A DNA stretch of 64,000 nucleotides, taken from positions 2,003,413 through 2,067,412 of the forward strand of contig NZ_AP014510.1 in NCBI RefSeq assembly GCF_000828675.1, written 5' to 3'. The stretch's first letter is position 1. The number at the start of each line of letters is the position of its first letter. The notes under the pieces are model-generated. The model had not been told where the DNA came from. It worked only from the letters and a program-made list of their open reading frames with translations, and did not search any database. Positions 1-8,326 of this stretch are shown here, piece after piece. Position numbers and translations under genes: made by a program. This DNA comes from Thermotoga profunda AZM34c06 (GTDB lineage Bacteria > Thermotogota > Thermotogae > Thermotogales > DSM-5069).

Positions 1-643
1 ATCTGTACAGACTTTCTGCCATTTTTAGGGATTTATTCAGTGCAACTGCTTGCTCTCTTTCTTGGGTCGATAGGTAAACATTTCTTGAACTCATTGCAAG
101 ACCATCTGGTTCACGCACAATAGGACATTCGATAACTTCGACATCCATGTTGAGATCTCTAACCATTCTCCTTATTATGCGAAATTGCTGTGCATCTTTC
201 TGACCAAAATACGCGCGATGGGGTTTTACTATGTTGAACAACTTGGTCACAACCGTACAAACCCCTCTGAAATGCCCTGGTCTTGATTTGCCACACAGAT
301 ATTTTGAAAGGCTCTCTTCATTGACATAAGTCGAATAGCCCTTTGGGTACATTTCCTCAACCTCGGGCACAAAAACAAAATCGACACCCTCTTTTTCAAT
401 CATCGAAAGATCTCTTTTTAAATCCCTTGGATAACTCGTGTAATCTTCATTGGGACCAAATTGTGTAGGATTTACAAATATACTCACCACGGTGATATCA
501 TTTTCCGCTTTCGAGCGCTTCACCAGGGAAAGATGACCTTGGTGGAGATAACCCATCGTTGGCACAAAACCTATGGTCTTTTCTTTTCTCAGTTTTTCAG
601 CGAGATTTTTCATATCAGACACAGTTCTTATGATCTGCACCAT
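1..643 (-). CDS. panC: Pantoate--beta-alanine ligase, 3' end cut by window edge
   Basis: Pantothenate synthetase joins D-pantoate and beta-alanine with ATP in the cytoplasm, giving vitamin B5 for coenzyme A. The first 214 residues are visible. They carry the family's adenylate-forming signatures: the N-terminal [10 protein letters not shown] block with its HxGH motif, the [16 protein letters not shown] block, and the YFGQKDAQQ block further on. Family proteins are about 280 residues, so roughly a quarter of the gene lies beyond position 1. The ATG at 643 follows a GGGGTGGT ribosome binding site. It lies just downstream of the tRNA-Ser gene on the same strand. coaE, another CoA-pathway gene, lies nearby but in a separate group. 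Confidence 0.95.
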   Translation of the reverse strand, partial: MVQIIRTVSDMKNLAEKLRKEKTIGFVPTMGYLHQGHLSLVKRSKAENDITVVSIFVNPTQFGPNEDYTSYPRDLKRDLSMIEKEGVDFVFVPEVEEMYPKGYSTYVNEESLSKYLCGKSRPGHFRGVCTVVTKLFNIVKPHRAYFGQKDAQQFRIIRRMVRDLNMDVEVIECPIVREPDGLAMSSRNVYLSTQEREQAVALNKSLKMAESLYR

Positions 644-659
644 GACCACCCCACAAAAA

Positions 660-749
660 TGGCGGAGGCGGTGGGACTCGAACCCACAAGGGCTTTAAAA
701 GCCCACCGATTTTCGAGACCGGCTCCTTAGCCAATTCGGACACGCCTCC
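660..749 (-). tRNA. tRNA-Ser(CGA)
   Basis: On the minus strand this folds as a class II tRNA of 90 nt with encoded CCA. The acceptor stem GGAGGCG pairs with CGCCTCC, and the discriminator base is G. The anticodon stem CCGGU/AUCGG holds the loop CUCGAAA, so the anticodon is CGA and reads UCG. A long variable arm (GGGCTT..AAGCCC) and a GGTTCGAGTCC T-arm are present. The long variable arm and G discriminator are serine features. Confidence 0.95.
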
Positions 750-782
750 ACTACAGATGATTATAACAGAAGGTGTTCATAT

Positions 783-1319
783 TCAACTCAGAAAATCCGC
801 GAATGGTTCCTGAACCTTAACTGTGTACTCATATTGGTCATCGGTACCAAAATGTGACGTCAAGTATTCCTTTACAATCATCTGTGCCAACTTCTCTTGA
901 TTTATCTGACTGACATAGCTGAACTTAGTTATACAAATAACATCGTCTATTCCTTTATCGATGATTGCAAATTCTGACTCGATAACATTTAGATCCACCA
1001 AGCTTGTGTATATCTGTGAAAAATCCTTGACAAAGTCAAGATTTCCCAATTTTTCTGTCTGCGCAAAATCTGCACCGGTTTTTCCAAGAAGATCGATCAC
1101 ATCTTCACCGTGTAAAACAAACAGTACAGATAGCGAAGGAAATTCTTCTTGATCTTTTAAGGCATAAACAGTAGCGTGTATTTTGCCAAAATACTCACTA
1201 TTTGCAAATTTCAGAGGTTTATTCATCTGTTTTTCTATCTTCTGCAAGGTATCATATAAATTTCGTGCCTGTTCAGTGTTTTGAAAATACTCGATCGTCA
1301 TTTCATCAAGATAGTTCAT
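783..1319 (-). CDS. Uncharacterised protein encoded just after kdd
   Basis: I do not recognise this 178-residue protein. It is acidic and soluble, with no signal peptide or membrane segment. It has alternating hydrophobic strands (for example SLSVLFVLHG and EFAIIDKGIDDVICITKFSYV) typical of a small alpha/beta domain. The ATG at 1319 is preceded by GAGG at good spacing; an in-frame ATG at 1331 overlaps the kdd stop. It follows kdd with no gap, so the two are almost certainly co-transcribed, and a role connected with amino-acid fermentation is possible but unsupported. No catalytic motif is obvious. Confidence 0.75.
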   Translation of the reverse strand: MNYLDEMTIEYFQNTEQARNLYDTLQKIEKQMNKPLKFANSEYFGKIHATVYALKDQEEFPSLSVLFVLHGEDVIDLLGKTGADFAQTEKLGNLDFVKDFSQIYTSLVDLNVIESEFAIIDKGIDDVICITKFSYVSQINQEKLAQMIVKEYLTSHFGTDDQYEYTVKVQEPFADFLS

Positions 1320-1327
1320 TCTCCACC

Positions 1328-2359
1328 TCATCCATATTTTTTCATGAACAGATTATAGAGTTTTTCATTCTCTCTAACTATTTCTAACGCGAATTCTGCA
1401 TGATCTGTCGCATAACCATTTCCTATTATCATGTCAACATCTTTTCCTATTCCTTCTGCGCCAAGGGCTGCTTTTGTGAAACTCGTTGCCATTGAAAAGA
1501 AATACACTTTACCACGTTCTCTCGTGCACATAACCGAAGTCATCTCTGTGTCTGGTACATTCACGACATTTATCACAACATCGGCGAGTTTTCCATCATT
1601 CACTTTTAAAAATTTCTCATAAGTACCAACGGCATCTTGTGCATCAGCAACGATTATCTTATCTACGACACCGAGTTCTGTTAATTCCTGTATAGAACGT
1701 TCTGAATGTACGAGGCCAATCACCGTACCAGTTGGTCCAGCATACTTCTTTGCAACATAACAACAAAGCACACCAGATTTTCCGCCAGCTCCTATAATCA
1801 ACACAGTATCACCTGGTGAAACCAATCTCGCCGTTTGTATAGGTGCACCAGCTACATCTAAAATCGCAAGGGCAACAGATTCAGGCATATCATCAGGTAA
1901 TTTTGCAAACACACCCGTTTCAAACAATATGGCTTCAGCCTCGACATCAACCTGTTCTTTATCAATGTGAACTTTTGCAATTTTTTTCAGATTCAAAGGT
2001 GTCAAACTCAATGAAACAAGCGTTGCAATCTTATCACCTTCATTTGCATCTATTTTTAGATCCTTTCCAATTTTTTTGATCTTTCCTATCAACATTCCTC
2101 CAGACCCAGTGACTGGATTGTGCATCTTACCCCTTTCTTTAACTATTTGCATGATCTTTTCTGCTATTTTTTTCTCATCTTTACCCACTTCGTTCTTAAT
2201 TTGTGTAAATGATGCTGCATCGATATTCAACTTAATTACATCGATCAAGATTTCGTTATCGTATACTTTTGAGGTATCGTTGTCGACCTTCCAAGCCGGT
2301 TGGGGCAATTTACCCTTAGGCTCTATGACTCTGTGAAGTCCAAAAGGATCACCGCGCAC
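1328..2359 (-). CDS. kdd: L-erythro-3,5-diaminohexanoate dehydrogenase
   Basis: Kdd oxidatively deaminates 3,5-diaminohexanoate to 3-keto-5-aminohexanoate with NAD(P) in lysine fermentation. The 343-residue protein has the family N-terminus (RGDPFGLHRVIEPKG) and a medium-chain-dehydrogenase-like Rossmann motif (IIGAGGKSG, about residues 190-198). Length matches the family. The GTG at 2359 sits 7 nt after GGAGG. Its usual partners (lysine 2,3-aminomutase, beta-lysine 5,6-aminomutase, Kce, Kal) are not in this window, so the gene is separated from the rest of its pathway here. A hairpin terminator separates it from the upstream sugar-binding gene. Confidence 0.85.
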   Translation of the reverse strand: MRGDPFGLHRVIEPKGKLPQPAWKVDNDTSKVYDNEILIDVIKLNIDAASFTQIKNEVGKDEKKIAEKIMQIVKERGKMHNPVTGSGGMLIGKIKKIGKDLKIDANEGDKIATLVSLSLTPLNLKKIAKVHIDKEQVDVEAEAILFETGVFAKLPDDMPESVALAILDVAGAPIQTARLVSPGDTVLIIGAGGKSGVLCCYVAKKYAGPTGTVIGLVHSERSIQELTELGVVDKIIVADAQDAVGTYEKFLKVNDGKLADVVINVVNVPDTEMTSVMCTRERGKVYFFSMATSFTKAALGAEGIGKDVDMIIGNGYATDHAEFALEIVRENEKLYNLFMKKYG

Positions 2360-2376
2360 AAAGCCACCTCCAGATG

Positions 2377-2401
2377 AAAAAGGGGCTGAAAGCCCCTTTT
2401 T
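2377..2401 (-). terminator. Intrinsic terminator after the sugar-binding protein gene
   Basis: An 11-bp perfect stem AAAAAGGGGCT/AGCCCCTTTTT with a 3-nt loop begins directly after the stop of the substrate-binding gene. The T-run lies at its minus-strand 3' side. It is symmetrical enough to act on either strand, but only the minus strand has an upstream gene. Confidence 0.85.
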
Positions 2402-2402
2402 A

Positions 2403-3659
2403 TCATAAGCCTTCTCTCTGAAGTTCCCTTGTGATTTCTTGTTCTGCCCATTTAAGTCCTTCGTCTATTGTCTTCTTGCCGAATAAAACGTCGTTAACCA
2501 TGTTCCCGACAATCGTTCTAATTTCTGCCCAGACACCAAGTTGTGGATCAAAAACACCATTTGGTAACTGTTGAAGTGGGACTTCGGCAGCAGGATCTTC
2601 TGCTACGAATTTTTTCCACAGTTGAGTCTCAGTTGCGCTCTTTCTGACTGGTAAATAACCGGTTTTCGTTGCCCAATAGGCTGTTATATCTGGAGAGATT
2701 AAAAATTTCATGAATTCCCAAGCTGCTTTCTTTTCCTCATCCTTGGCACTGCTGAACATAATCACATCAGTACCTGCAAAAAGTGCATTCTGCGTTTTCC
2801 AAACTGGGAGTGGAGCCCAACTCCAACCATGTTTACCAGCCGAACCACTTGCCACATATGGTTTGCTCGCCACGGTTTCTATAAACATTGCAATCTTACC
2901 CTCGCCAAATGGACCGTCCAAATATCCTCCTTGCACCAATGCGTACTTATCTTTCAGATCGAGCATGAATTGCAAAACCTCTCTTGATTCTTCACTATTG
3001 ATTGTAACCTTCCATTTTCCATCTGAATCTTTTTTGAGAACAGACCCGCCATTCAAAGCAAGGAATACTTGGAAATGATCAACTGTAGAGCGAAAACCAA
3101 AACCATATTGATCAATCGTTCCGTCTCCGTTGAAATCCTCTGTCATAAGAATTGCGGCTTTTTTCAGCTCGCCCATCGTTTCAGGAATCTTTAAACCCGC
3201 TAAGGTCAAAGCATCTGTGTTCACATAAAGAACATAGATACTCTTATTGAATGGTAGTGCATACACAGTTTTGTCCCAAGTGCAGTTGAGCCTCATCGGC
3301 TCCCATATATCGAGCCATTCAGCAGATGTAAAACCAATCTTTGGGTCTGTGATGTATTTATTCAAGGGTTCAACAATGCCAGAGTATATCAACTTCGCTG
3401 TCCAGTTCGAATAGGCTTGCGAAATCGTTGGAAGTCCTCCAGCTTGAGCTGCTGCAAGCAGTTTCTGTTGAAGTGTGCTGTAGTTTCCAATGTAGATTGC
3501 TTCAACTTCGATATCAGGATGCTGCTGATTGAAGAAATTGACTATCTCTTGTAGTGTTTGTCCATGTCCACCACCCATAGCATGCCAGAAGGTAACCTTG
3601 ACTTTGGCAAAACTCAAAATAGCTACACTAAGCAATACAACCAAAAGAAATTTCTTCAT
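2403..3659 (-). CDS. ABC transporter extracellular solute-binding protein (family 1, sugar type)
   Basis: This 418-residue protein captures a sugar or glycerol-phosphate-like solute outside the membrane. It has an N-terminal signal peptide (MKKFLLVVLLSVAILSFA), then the KVTFWHAMGGG start and ALPFNKSIYVLYVNTDAL block typical of UgpB/MalE-like family 1 binding proteins. GTDVIMFSS and KKAAWEFMKFLISPD mark the C-lobe. No cysteine lipobox is present, so it is secreted or anchored by its signal. No permease or ATPase gene is adjacent, so it is an orphan whose transporter must be encoded elsewhere. The substrate cannot be told from sequence. Confidence 0.9.
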   Translation of the reverse strand: MKKFLLVVLLSVAILSFAKVKVTFWHAMGGGHGQTLQEIVNFFNQQHPDIEVEAIYIGNYSTLQQKLLAAAQAGGLPTISQAYSNWTAKLIYSGIVEPLNKYITDPKIGFTSAEWLDIWEPMRLNCTWDKTVYALPFNKSIYVLYVNTDALTLAGLKIPETMGELKKAAILMTEDFNGDGTIDQYGFGFRSTVDHFQVFLALNGGSVLKKDSDGKWKVTINSEESREVLQFMLDLKDKYALVQGGYLDGPFGEGKIAMFIETVASKPYVASGSAGKHGWSWAPLPVWKTQNALFAGTDVIMFSSAKDEEKKAAWEFMKFLISPDITAYWATKTGYLPVRKSATETQLWKKFVAEDPAAEVPLQQLPNGVFDPQLGVWAEIRTIVGNMVNDVLFGKKTIDEGLKWAEQEITRELQREGL

Positions 3660-3682
3660 ACCTACACCTCCCCTGATAGCTG

Positions 3683-4255
3683 TTACATCTTTGATTTTAT
3701 CACCCGATTGTAAAAGCTTTTTATTTTCTCACGCAAAGATGAAAGATCTGAGTCATTGACGATCACATATTCTGTATCTGTTATATCTTCTTGGCAAGCC
3801 AATCTACGGTAAATTTCATCTTCGTTCATGCCTTTTTGTTTGAGCCTTTCAACGGTTTTGTCCATAGGTGCTACAACTGTTATGACAAAATCACACAACT
3901 TTTCTAATTTGAGTCTGTGCAAAATAGCGGCATCTATTACTATTAAGCCAGTGAGCGAGTTGAGCTCTTCAGTGATCTTTTCCCTCATTTTTGGGTGGGT
4001 AATTCGCTCCAAAATGGAGAGTTTCTTGGGATCTGAGAAAACTATTGAAGCTAATTTCTTGCGATCGACATTCACACCATCAAAAATCACTTCACCAAAA
4101 ATCTCTCTCAATGAATTTTTGACTTCTTGATTTTGCAATACTTCATGCCCAATCTTATCGACATCTATTATATGGGCACCAAGTTCCCTAAAGATCTGAG
4201 CAACGGTACTTTTTCCAGATCCAATTTTACCGGTCAAACCGATTATTAACTTCAA
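3683..4255 (-). CDS. coaE: Dephospho-CoA kinase
   Basis: CoaE phosphorylates the 3'-hydroxyl of dephospho-CoA, the last step of CoA synthesis. The 190-residue protein begins with the P-loop GLTGKIGSGKST and has the DVDKIGHEVL block and the CQEDITDTEYVIVND C-terminal block of the family. It starts at TTG 4255, overlapping the preceding stop as TTGA, with GGAG 10 nt upstream. It is the last gene of an apt-pgi-hypothetical-coaE run on the minus strand. Confidence 0.93.
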   Translation of the reverse strand: MKLIIGLTGKIGSGKSTVAQIFRELGAHIIDVDKIGHEVLQNQEVKNSLREIFGEVIFDGVNVDRKKLASIVFSDPKKLSILERITHPKMREKITEELNSLTGLIVIDAAILHRLKLEKLCDFVITVVAPMDKTVERLKQKGMNEDEIYRRLACQEDITDTEYVIVNDSDLSSLREKIKSFYNRVIKSKM

Positions 4256-4470
4256 TACAGTCTTTCTCCTTTTTCCTGCAAGAGAGTTTCAAAACTCTTG
4301 TATTCCTCTCCTGTTAAAACAACCACCGCTATATCTCCGTTGGCTTTTTTATATAACTCAGACATCTTCTTGTTTATATCTTTCGTATCATTCATAACCA
4401 CTACGTATACATCATCCCCAAATGGACTTTCTTTAAGAAAATAAACCATTAGTGGCTGAAATAATTTCAC
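4252..4470 (-). CDS. Small conserved-position protein between pgi and coaE
   Basis: A 72-residue soluble protein of unknown role. GTG 4470 is best placed after a GGAG site (6-nt spacing); a TTG at 4485 overlapping the pgi stop is the alternative. It contains DDVYVVVMND and DIAVVVLTGEEYK strands and may be a minimal alpha/beta fold, but no catalytic motif is visible. It overlaps coaE by 4 nt and follows pgi closely, so translation is coupled. As I recall, Thermotoga maritima has a small protein at the same place between its pgi and coaE genes. Confidence 0.7.
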   Translation of the reverse strand: MKLFQPLMVYFLKESPFGDDVYVVVMNDTKDINKKMSELYKKANGDIAVVVLTGEEYKSFETLLQEKGERLY

Positions 4471-4481
4471 GATATGCTCCG

Positions 4482-5837
4482 TCAATCTATCACAACCTTC
4501 TTAACAGGTTCGGGAAATTTCAGCACTTCAAAACCCTTTCTGCCCATTAGAGAATATGTAATCCTCTTACCAAGTTCTACACCCGGTTGATCGTAAGGAT
4601 TGATCATTAAGAGATCCCCCATCAAAGCAGTTGCAAATTCATAATACATGAAGAATTGACCTATATCATATGCATTTATCGTTGGAAAGATAATTCTCAT
4701 ACTAGGTCTTCCATTTGAAGCCAATGCCCTTTCTGTTCCTGTGAGCTCACTCTTTAGAAGATCTGCGAGTTTCTTTCCACCGAGATAAGATATTTCATCA
4801 TTTTCATGAATGGTTGGAATGAGTATATCTCTATCAAATCTTTCAACTTCAAGGAATGTTATAGTTTTATCGTCTGGTCCCTCATTATAAAGTTGAATCT
4901 GAGAATGTTGATCGACCACACCAAGCGCCTTTATGGGTGTCAAACCCTCATTTACTATTTGCCCATCTAAGGAATATTTCTTTCCCAGACTCTCTGCCCA
5001 AAGTTGTCTAAACCAATCGGCGAGCGAAAAGAGTCTGTTGGAATAAGGCATCATCACACTGATATTTCTACCTTTTTTCTTATGCAAATAATGACACGCT
5101 GCCATCATAGCCGCTGGATTTTTTTCTATATTCAAATCTGCACATTTGAGATACGCATCTTTTGCACCATCGATCAATGCCTTTATATCTACACCACACG
5201 CCATCGCCGGCAGAAGACCCACAGGTGAAAGGACGCTGAACCTTCCTCCAAGATCTTGGGGGATATCCAAAGCCTGTATTTTTTCATTTTTAGCTATTTG
5301 ACGCAACAACCCTTTTCTTGGATCTGTCGTGAATATTATATGTTCAGCCGGGTTCAAGCCTCTGATTTGCAAAAGCCCACGAATTACCTGATAATGTGCA
5401 AGACATTCCGCTGTAGAACCAGACTTTGATATCACATCAAAAAGAGTTTCACGTGGATCGATCTCATCAAGTACTGCAGCTGCTTGATCGGGGTCGACAT
5501 TTTCAAGGAAGAATATTCTCAGATACCCACTTCTCTCCTGCTTGGTCAAATAATTCCAATCTGGTGGTGTCAAAGCATTTGCAAGCGCTACAGCCCCCAG
5601 GCTCGATCCACCTATACCTATAACGACTAAATTGTTGAAAGACAATACCCATTGCCTTATATCTTCAACTGAATCCATATAACTCCTGTCAAAAATGACG
5701 TTGACAAATCCAGGTCTGCTTTTTACAACTCTCTCAACAGATTTTGTAACTTGATCTCTCACAGAAGCGAATTCTTCTTCACTTATACCACCCTTTGTAT
5801 TCGGTTCAAACATGAAACTGAGATCGAATCGAAGCAC
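4482..5837 (-). CDS. pgi: Glucose-6-phosphate isomerase
   Basis: Interconverts glucose 6-phosphate and fructose 6-phosphate in glycolysis. The 451-residue length fits the short bacterial form. Visible family blocks are VVIGIGGSSLGA, DVISKSGSTAE (phosphate-binding SIS loop), PQDLGGRFSVLSPVGLLPA (the GGR signature), and QLWAESLGKKYS with the catalytic Glu region. The gene starts at GTG 5837, 5 nt after a G-rich site. It is preceded by apt with a 12-nt gap and appears to be read from the apt promoter. Confidence 0.96.
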   Translation of the reverse strand: MLRFDLSFMFEPNTKGGISEEEFASVRDQVTKSVERVVKSRPGFVNVIFDRSYMDSVEDIRQWVLSFNNLVVIGIGGSSLGAVALANALTPPDWNYLTKQERSGYLRIFFLENVDPDQAAAVLDEIDPRETLFDVISKSGSTAECLAHYQVIRGLLQIRGLNPAEHIIFTTDPRKGLLRQIAKNEKIQALDIPQDLGGRFSVLSPVGLLPAMACGVDIKALIDGAKDAYLKCADLNIEKNPAAMMAACHYLHKKKGRNISVMMPYSNRLFSLADWFRQLWAESLGKKYSLDGQIVNEGLTPIKALGVVDQHSQIQLYNEGPDDKTITFLEVERFDRDILIPTIHENDEISYLGGKKLADLLKSELTGTERALASNGRPSMRIIFPTINAYDIGQFFMYYEFATALMGDLLMINPYDQPGVELGKRITYSLMGRKGFEVLKFPEPVKKVVID

Positions 5838-5849
5838 GATATCCCCCCC

Positions 5850-6362
5850 TCAATAGGAGATGACTGTCTTAACTGGATACTCGGTGAGCTTTTTTCTTGG
5901 CTCAAGATATGTCAATTCTATCAGAAAACACATACCTACAACATCTCCACCAGATCGCTGAACAAGTCTTGCAATCGCACTGGCTGTGCCACCTGTTGCC
6001 AAAACATCATCCACAACAATGACTCTCTGTCCACTTTGAATAGCATCTGAATGCATTTGAAGCTGTGCTGTACCGTATTCAAGATCATATTCTATAGAGG
6101 TTGTTTCATAAGGCAATTTTCCTGGTTTTCTGATTGGTACAAAACCTTTCTGAAGTTTATATGCAAGCGCTGCACCAAAGATAAACCCTCTTGCTTCAGG
6201 AGAAACTATCAGATCAAAGTCCCAATCGAGAATAGTTTTTGCCATCTCATCAACTGCCGTGTGAAATGCCTTTGGGTTTTTGAGTAAAGGCGTGACATCC
6301 CTGAAAATGATACCTTCAATGGGAAAATCTGGGATATCTCTTATGAAATTCCTCAGATCCAT
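5850..6362 (-). CDS. apt: Adenine phosphoribosyltransferase
   Basis: Salvages adenine to AMP with PRPP. The 170-residue protein has the type I PRTase PRPP motif [14 protein letters not shown] and the family's N-terminal [20 protein letters not shown] and [13 protein letters not shown] blocks. Length is normal. It is the first gene of the apt-pgi-hyp-coaE unit and has its own near-consensus promoter just upstream. Confidence 0.96.
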   Translation of the reverse strand: MDLRNFIRDIPDFPIEGIIFRDVTPLLKNPKAFHTAVDEMAKTILDWDFDLIVSPEARGFIFGAALAYKLQKGFVPIRKPGKLPYETTSIEYDLEYGTAQLQMHSDAIQSGQRVIVVDDVLATGGTASAIARLVQRSGGDVVGMCFLIELTYLEPRKKLTEYPVKTVISY

Positions 6363-6401
6363 CTTTTCACCGTCCTTTTTAGAAAAAAATCACACAGGTA
6401 C

Positions 6402-6430
6402 ATTTTAACAAACAAGAGGGTGATTTTCAA
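6402..6430 (-). promoter_or_regulatory. Sigma-70-type promoter for apt-pgi-coaE
   Basis: On the minus strand, TTGAAA (6430-6425) and TAAAAT (6407-6402) are separated by exactly 17 bp. They lie 40 bp upstream of the apt start and downstream of the rpmB terminator, which is where an independent promoter is needed. Confidence 0.7.
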
Positions 6431-6445
6431 CAAAAGAGGAGAAAA

Positions 6446-6470
6446 TCAAAAAGCGCGGATGGCTCCGCGC
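6446..6470 (-). terminator. Intrinsic terminator after rpmB
   Basis: GCGCGGA/TCCGCGC, a 7-bp GC-rich stem with a 4-nt loop, starts just after the rpmB stop. On the minus strand it is followed by TTTTTGATTTT. Confidence 0.85.
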
Positions 6471-6471
6471 G

Positions 6472-6672
6472 TTATACTGCTGCTACTTTTTTAACCTTAC
6501 CTGCCTTTAAGCACTTTGTGCAAACTTTCATCGTTTTAATACTTCCATCATCCATCACAACCCGAACTTTTTGAAGATTGGGCCTGAACATCCTTGGAGT
6601 ATGTCTGTTTGAATGACTCACATTCTTACCAGCTACGGGCTCTTTACCACATATTTCACATCTCTTTGCCAT
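6472..6672 (-). CDS. rpmB: 50S ribosomal protein L28
   Basis: L28 is a small protein of the large ribosomal subunit. The 66 residues begin [21 protein letters not shown], the standard start, and run through RPNLQKVRV. Two CxxC pairs (CEIC near residue 5, CTKC near residue 52) indicate the zinc-binding form. It is transcribed alone, from its own promoter to its own terminator. Confidence 0.97.
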   Translation of the reverse strand: MAKRCEICGKEPVAGKNVSHSNRHTPRMFRPNLQKVRVVMDDGSIKTMKVCTKCLKAGKVKKVAAV

Positions 6673-6704
6673 CTTGCATACCCCTTTCCAAATCTATCCA
6701 AATA

Positions 6705-6733
6705 ATATTATCAGAACTCTCAAAGAATTTCAA
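6705..6733 (-). promoter_or_regulatory. Sigma-70-type promoter for rpmB
   Basis: On the minus strand TTGAAA (6733-6728, overlapping the rnhB stop) and TAATAT (6710-6705) have 17-bp spacing. The -10 box lies about 32 bp upstream of the rpmB start codon. Confidence 0.65.
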
Positions 6734-7413
6734 GTTTTCACACTCGATGAAACAATCTTTTCAAGTACAATCCTAAATCTTCGAGAATCAGGATATGCCA
6801 AAAGAAACTCTTTAACGCGTTCAAAGTTTAGCAATGACAAAACAGGTGAAAAAGTGAGCCGATGAAAAACTGTTGGTCCAAGTAGTTTTAAACTATCGAT
6901 ATGACACTTCGTTGCGTAACCTTTGTGTTTTGAAAATCCATAACCTGGATAGATTTTGTCGTAAGCGTTCATAATCCTGTCACGTACTACCTTCGCAACA
7001 ATTGATGCGGCAGCTATAGACGCACTTTTTGTGTCACCCTTAACAATACAAGTACCTTGCATGGAAAGTTTCAAAGATTTTCCATCAATCAACACAAAAC
7101 CATCCTCGTTGAGCATCTTCAGTGCTCTGTTCATTGCTAATCTTGTGGCATTCAAAATATTGTACAAATCGATCTCTTCGACTGAGGCAAGTCCTATTCC
7201 AACTTGCGAAGTCTTCATTATTTGTTCAAAAAGTTCTTCTCTCTTTTTTGGTGTGAGTTGTTTGGAATCAAAGACATTCAACTTGTCGTGCAACACAACT
7301 GCAGCAGCTACAACAGGACCCGCAAGACAACCTCTTCCTGCCTCATCAACACCTATGATGTTTTTAAAAGTCTTTTTATAGAAATCATCGAATTCAAAAA
7401 GTTCATCTCTCAT
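6730..7413 (-). CDS. rnhB: Ribonuclease HII
   Basis: RNase HII cuts RNA in RNA/DNA hybrids and removes single ribonucleotides. The 227-residue protein has the GVDEAGRGCLAGPVVAAAVVL block with the catalytic D and E, DSKQLTPKKR, and the ASIVAKVVRDRIM block with the catalytic D. The GYGFSKHKGY motif is also present. It overlaps the upstream ATP-grasp gene by 11 nt, so it appears to be the last member of the opine dehydrogenase-like operon, probably by position rather than function. Confidence 0.96.
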   Translation of the reverse strand: MRDELFEFDDFYKKTFKNIIGVDEAGRGCLAGPVVAAAVVLHDKLNVFDSKQLTPKKREELFEQIMKTSQVGIGLASVEEIDLYNILNATRLAMNRALKMLNEDGFVLIDGKSLKLSMQGTCIVKGDTKSASIAAASIVAKVVRDRIMNAYDKIYPGYGFSKHKGYATKCHIDSLKLLGPTVFHRLTFSPVLSLLNFERVKEFLLAYPDSRRFRIVLEKIVSSSVKT

Positions 7414-8326
7414 GATACCTCAAAGCGTCCTCAAATATTTTTAAGATCAAATCATCATAAGAATATCCCGCTGCCTGCGCCATCTTGATGATATCAGAAT
7501 AATTCGGTGTTAACATGGGAAGTGAATTAACTTCAAGAAAATATATATCGTTTTCCTTCACTCTCAGATCCATTCTCGCATAATTTCTAAGACCTAAAAC
7601 CTCAAATGCCTTTAAAGCATAATCTTTGATCTTTCTCTCTAAATCTTCATCGATTTGTGCAGGACATACATATCTTGTATGATCACCATATTCGTGCTTG
7701 ACTCTATAGGAATAGAACCTTTCCAACCCATCTGGCAACGTGGAGAAATCTATTTCTAAAATCGGCAGAACCTCACCTGCCAGTATACCCACGCTGAACT
7801 CTCTTCCATCTATGAATTGCTCCACAAGTGCCGGTTGTTTGAATCGTGTGTGTATATCTCTGACCTTTCTCACCAATGAATCATAATCTCGAACAACGGA
7901 ATCCGCATCTAACCCTTTCGCACTCCCTTCACACGATGGTTTTACAATAGCTGGATAAAATTGAATCTCTGGCACTTGTTCTTTGATATCTACACTTATA
8001 AACGATGCTGTTGGTATACCATAGTATGAAAGAATTATCTTTGTTTTGACCTTGTCTATACAGATGGCATGCGCTTGTGAAGTAGAACCAGTGTACGGTA
8101 TCTTCAGAAGTTCGAGTATTACTGGAACGTGAATTTGTTTTGAAGCAGTTGACAAATTAAAAACCGCATCGAACATAACTATTTTTTCAAAAAGATTATC
8201 CTCAAATGCAATCAGTTGCACTTGATATCTCTTCGAGAGTACATTATAAACCGATTGAATCATCAGTTCTCTTGCTTCATCGAGATTTGATTTGTCATAC
8301 ACCACAGCGACTTTCAATCGATTCAA
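7403..8326 (-). CDS. Ddl-like ATP-grasp ligase of unknown substrate
   Basis: The 307-residue ATP-grasp protein resembles D-alanine--D-alanine ligase: KPSCEGSAKGL and EQFIDGREFSVGIL in the ATP-grasp core, and MDLRVKENDIYFLEVN at the Mg-binding end. It lacks the Ddl N-terminal GGxSxEhxVS motif. The loop that in Ddl reads NTSPGMTxHS reads NSLPMLTPNYS here, so the acceptor site differs. I infer a ligase that activates some amino acid, not the cell-wall Ddl. It overlaps the B12-protein gene by 4 nt and sits in an operon with an opine-dehydrogenase-like protein. Confidence 0.8.
   Translation of the reverse strand: MNRLKVAVVYDKSNLDEARELMIQSVYNVLSKRYQVQLIAFEDNLFEKIVMFDAVFNLSTASKQIHVPVILELLKIPYTGSTSQAHAICIDKVKTKIILSYYGIPTASFISVDIKEQVPEIQFYPAIVKPSCEGSAKGLDADSVVRDYDSLVRKVRDIHTRFKQPALVEQFIDGREFSVGILAGEVLPILEIDFSTLPDGLERFYSYRVKHEYGDHTRYVCPAQIDEDLERKIKDYALKAFEVLGLRNYARMDLRVKENDIYFLEVNSLPMLTPNYSDIIKMAQAAGYSYDDLILKIFEDALRYHER

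Noticed and set aside
461-730. 89-residue plus-strand frame
   Set aside because: It overlaps panC and the tRNA-Ser gene on the other strand and shows no independent ribosome binding site or family motif.
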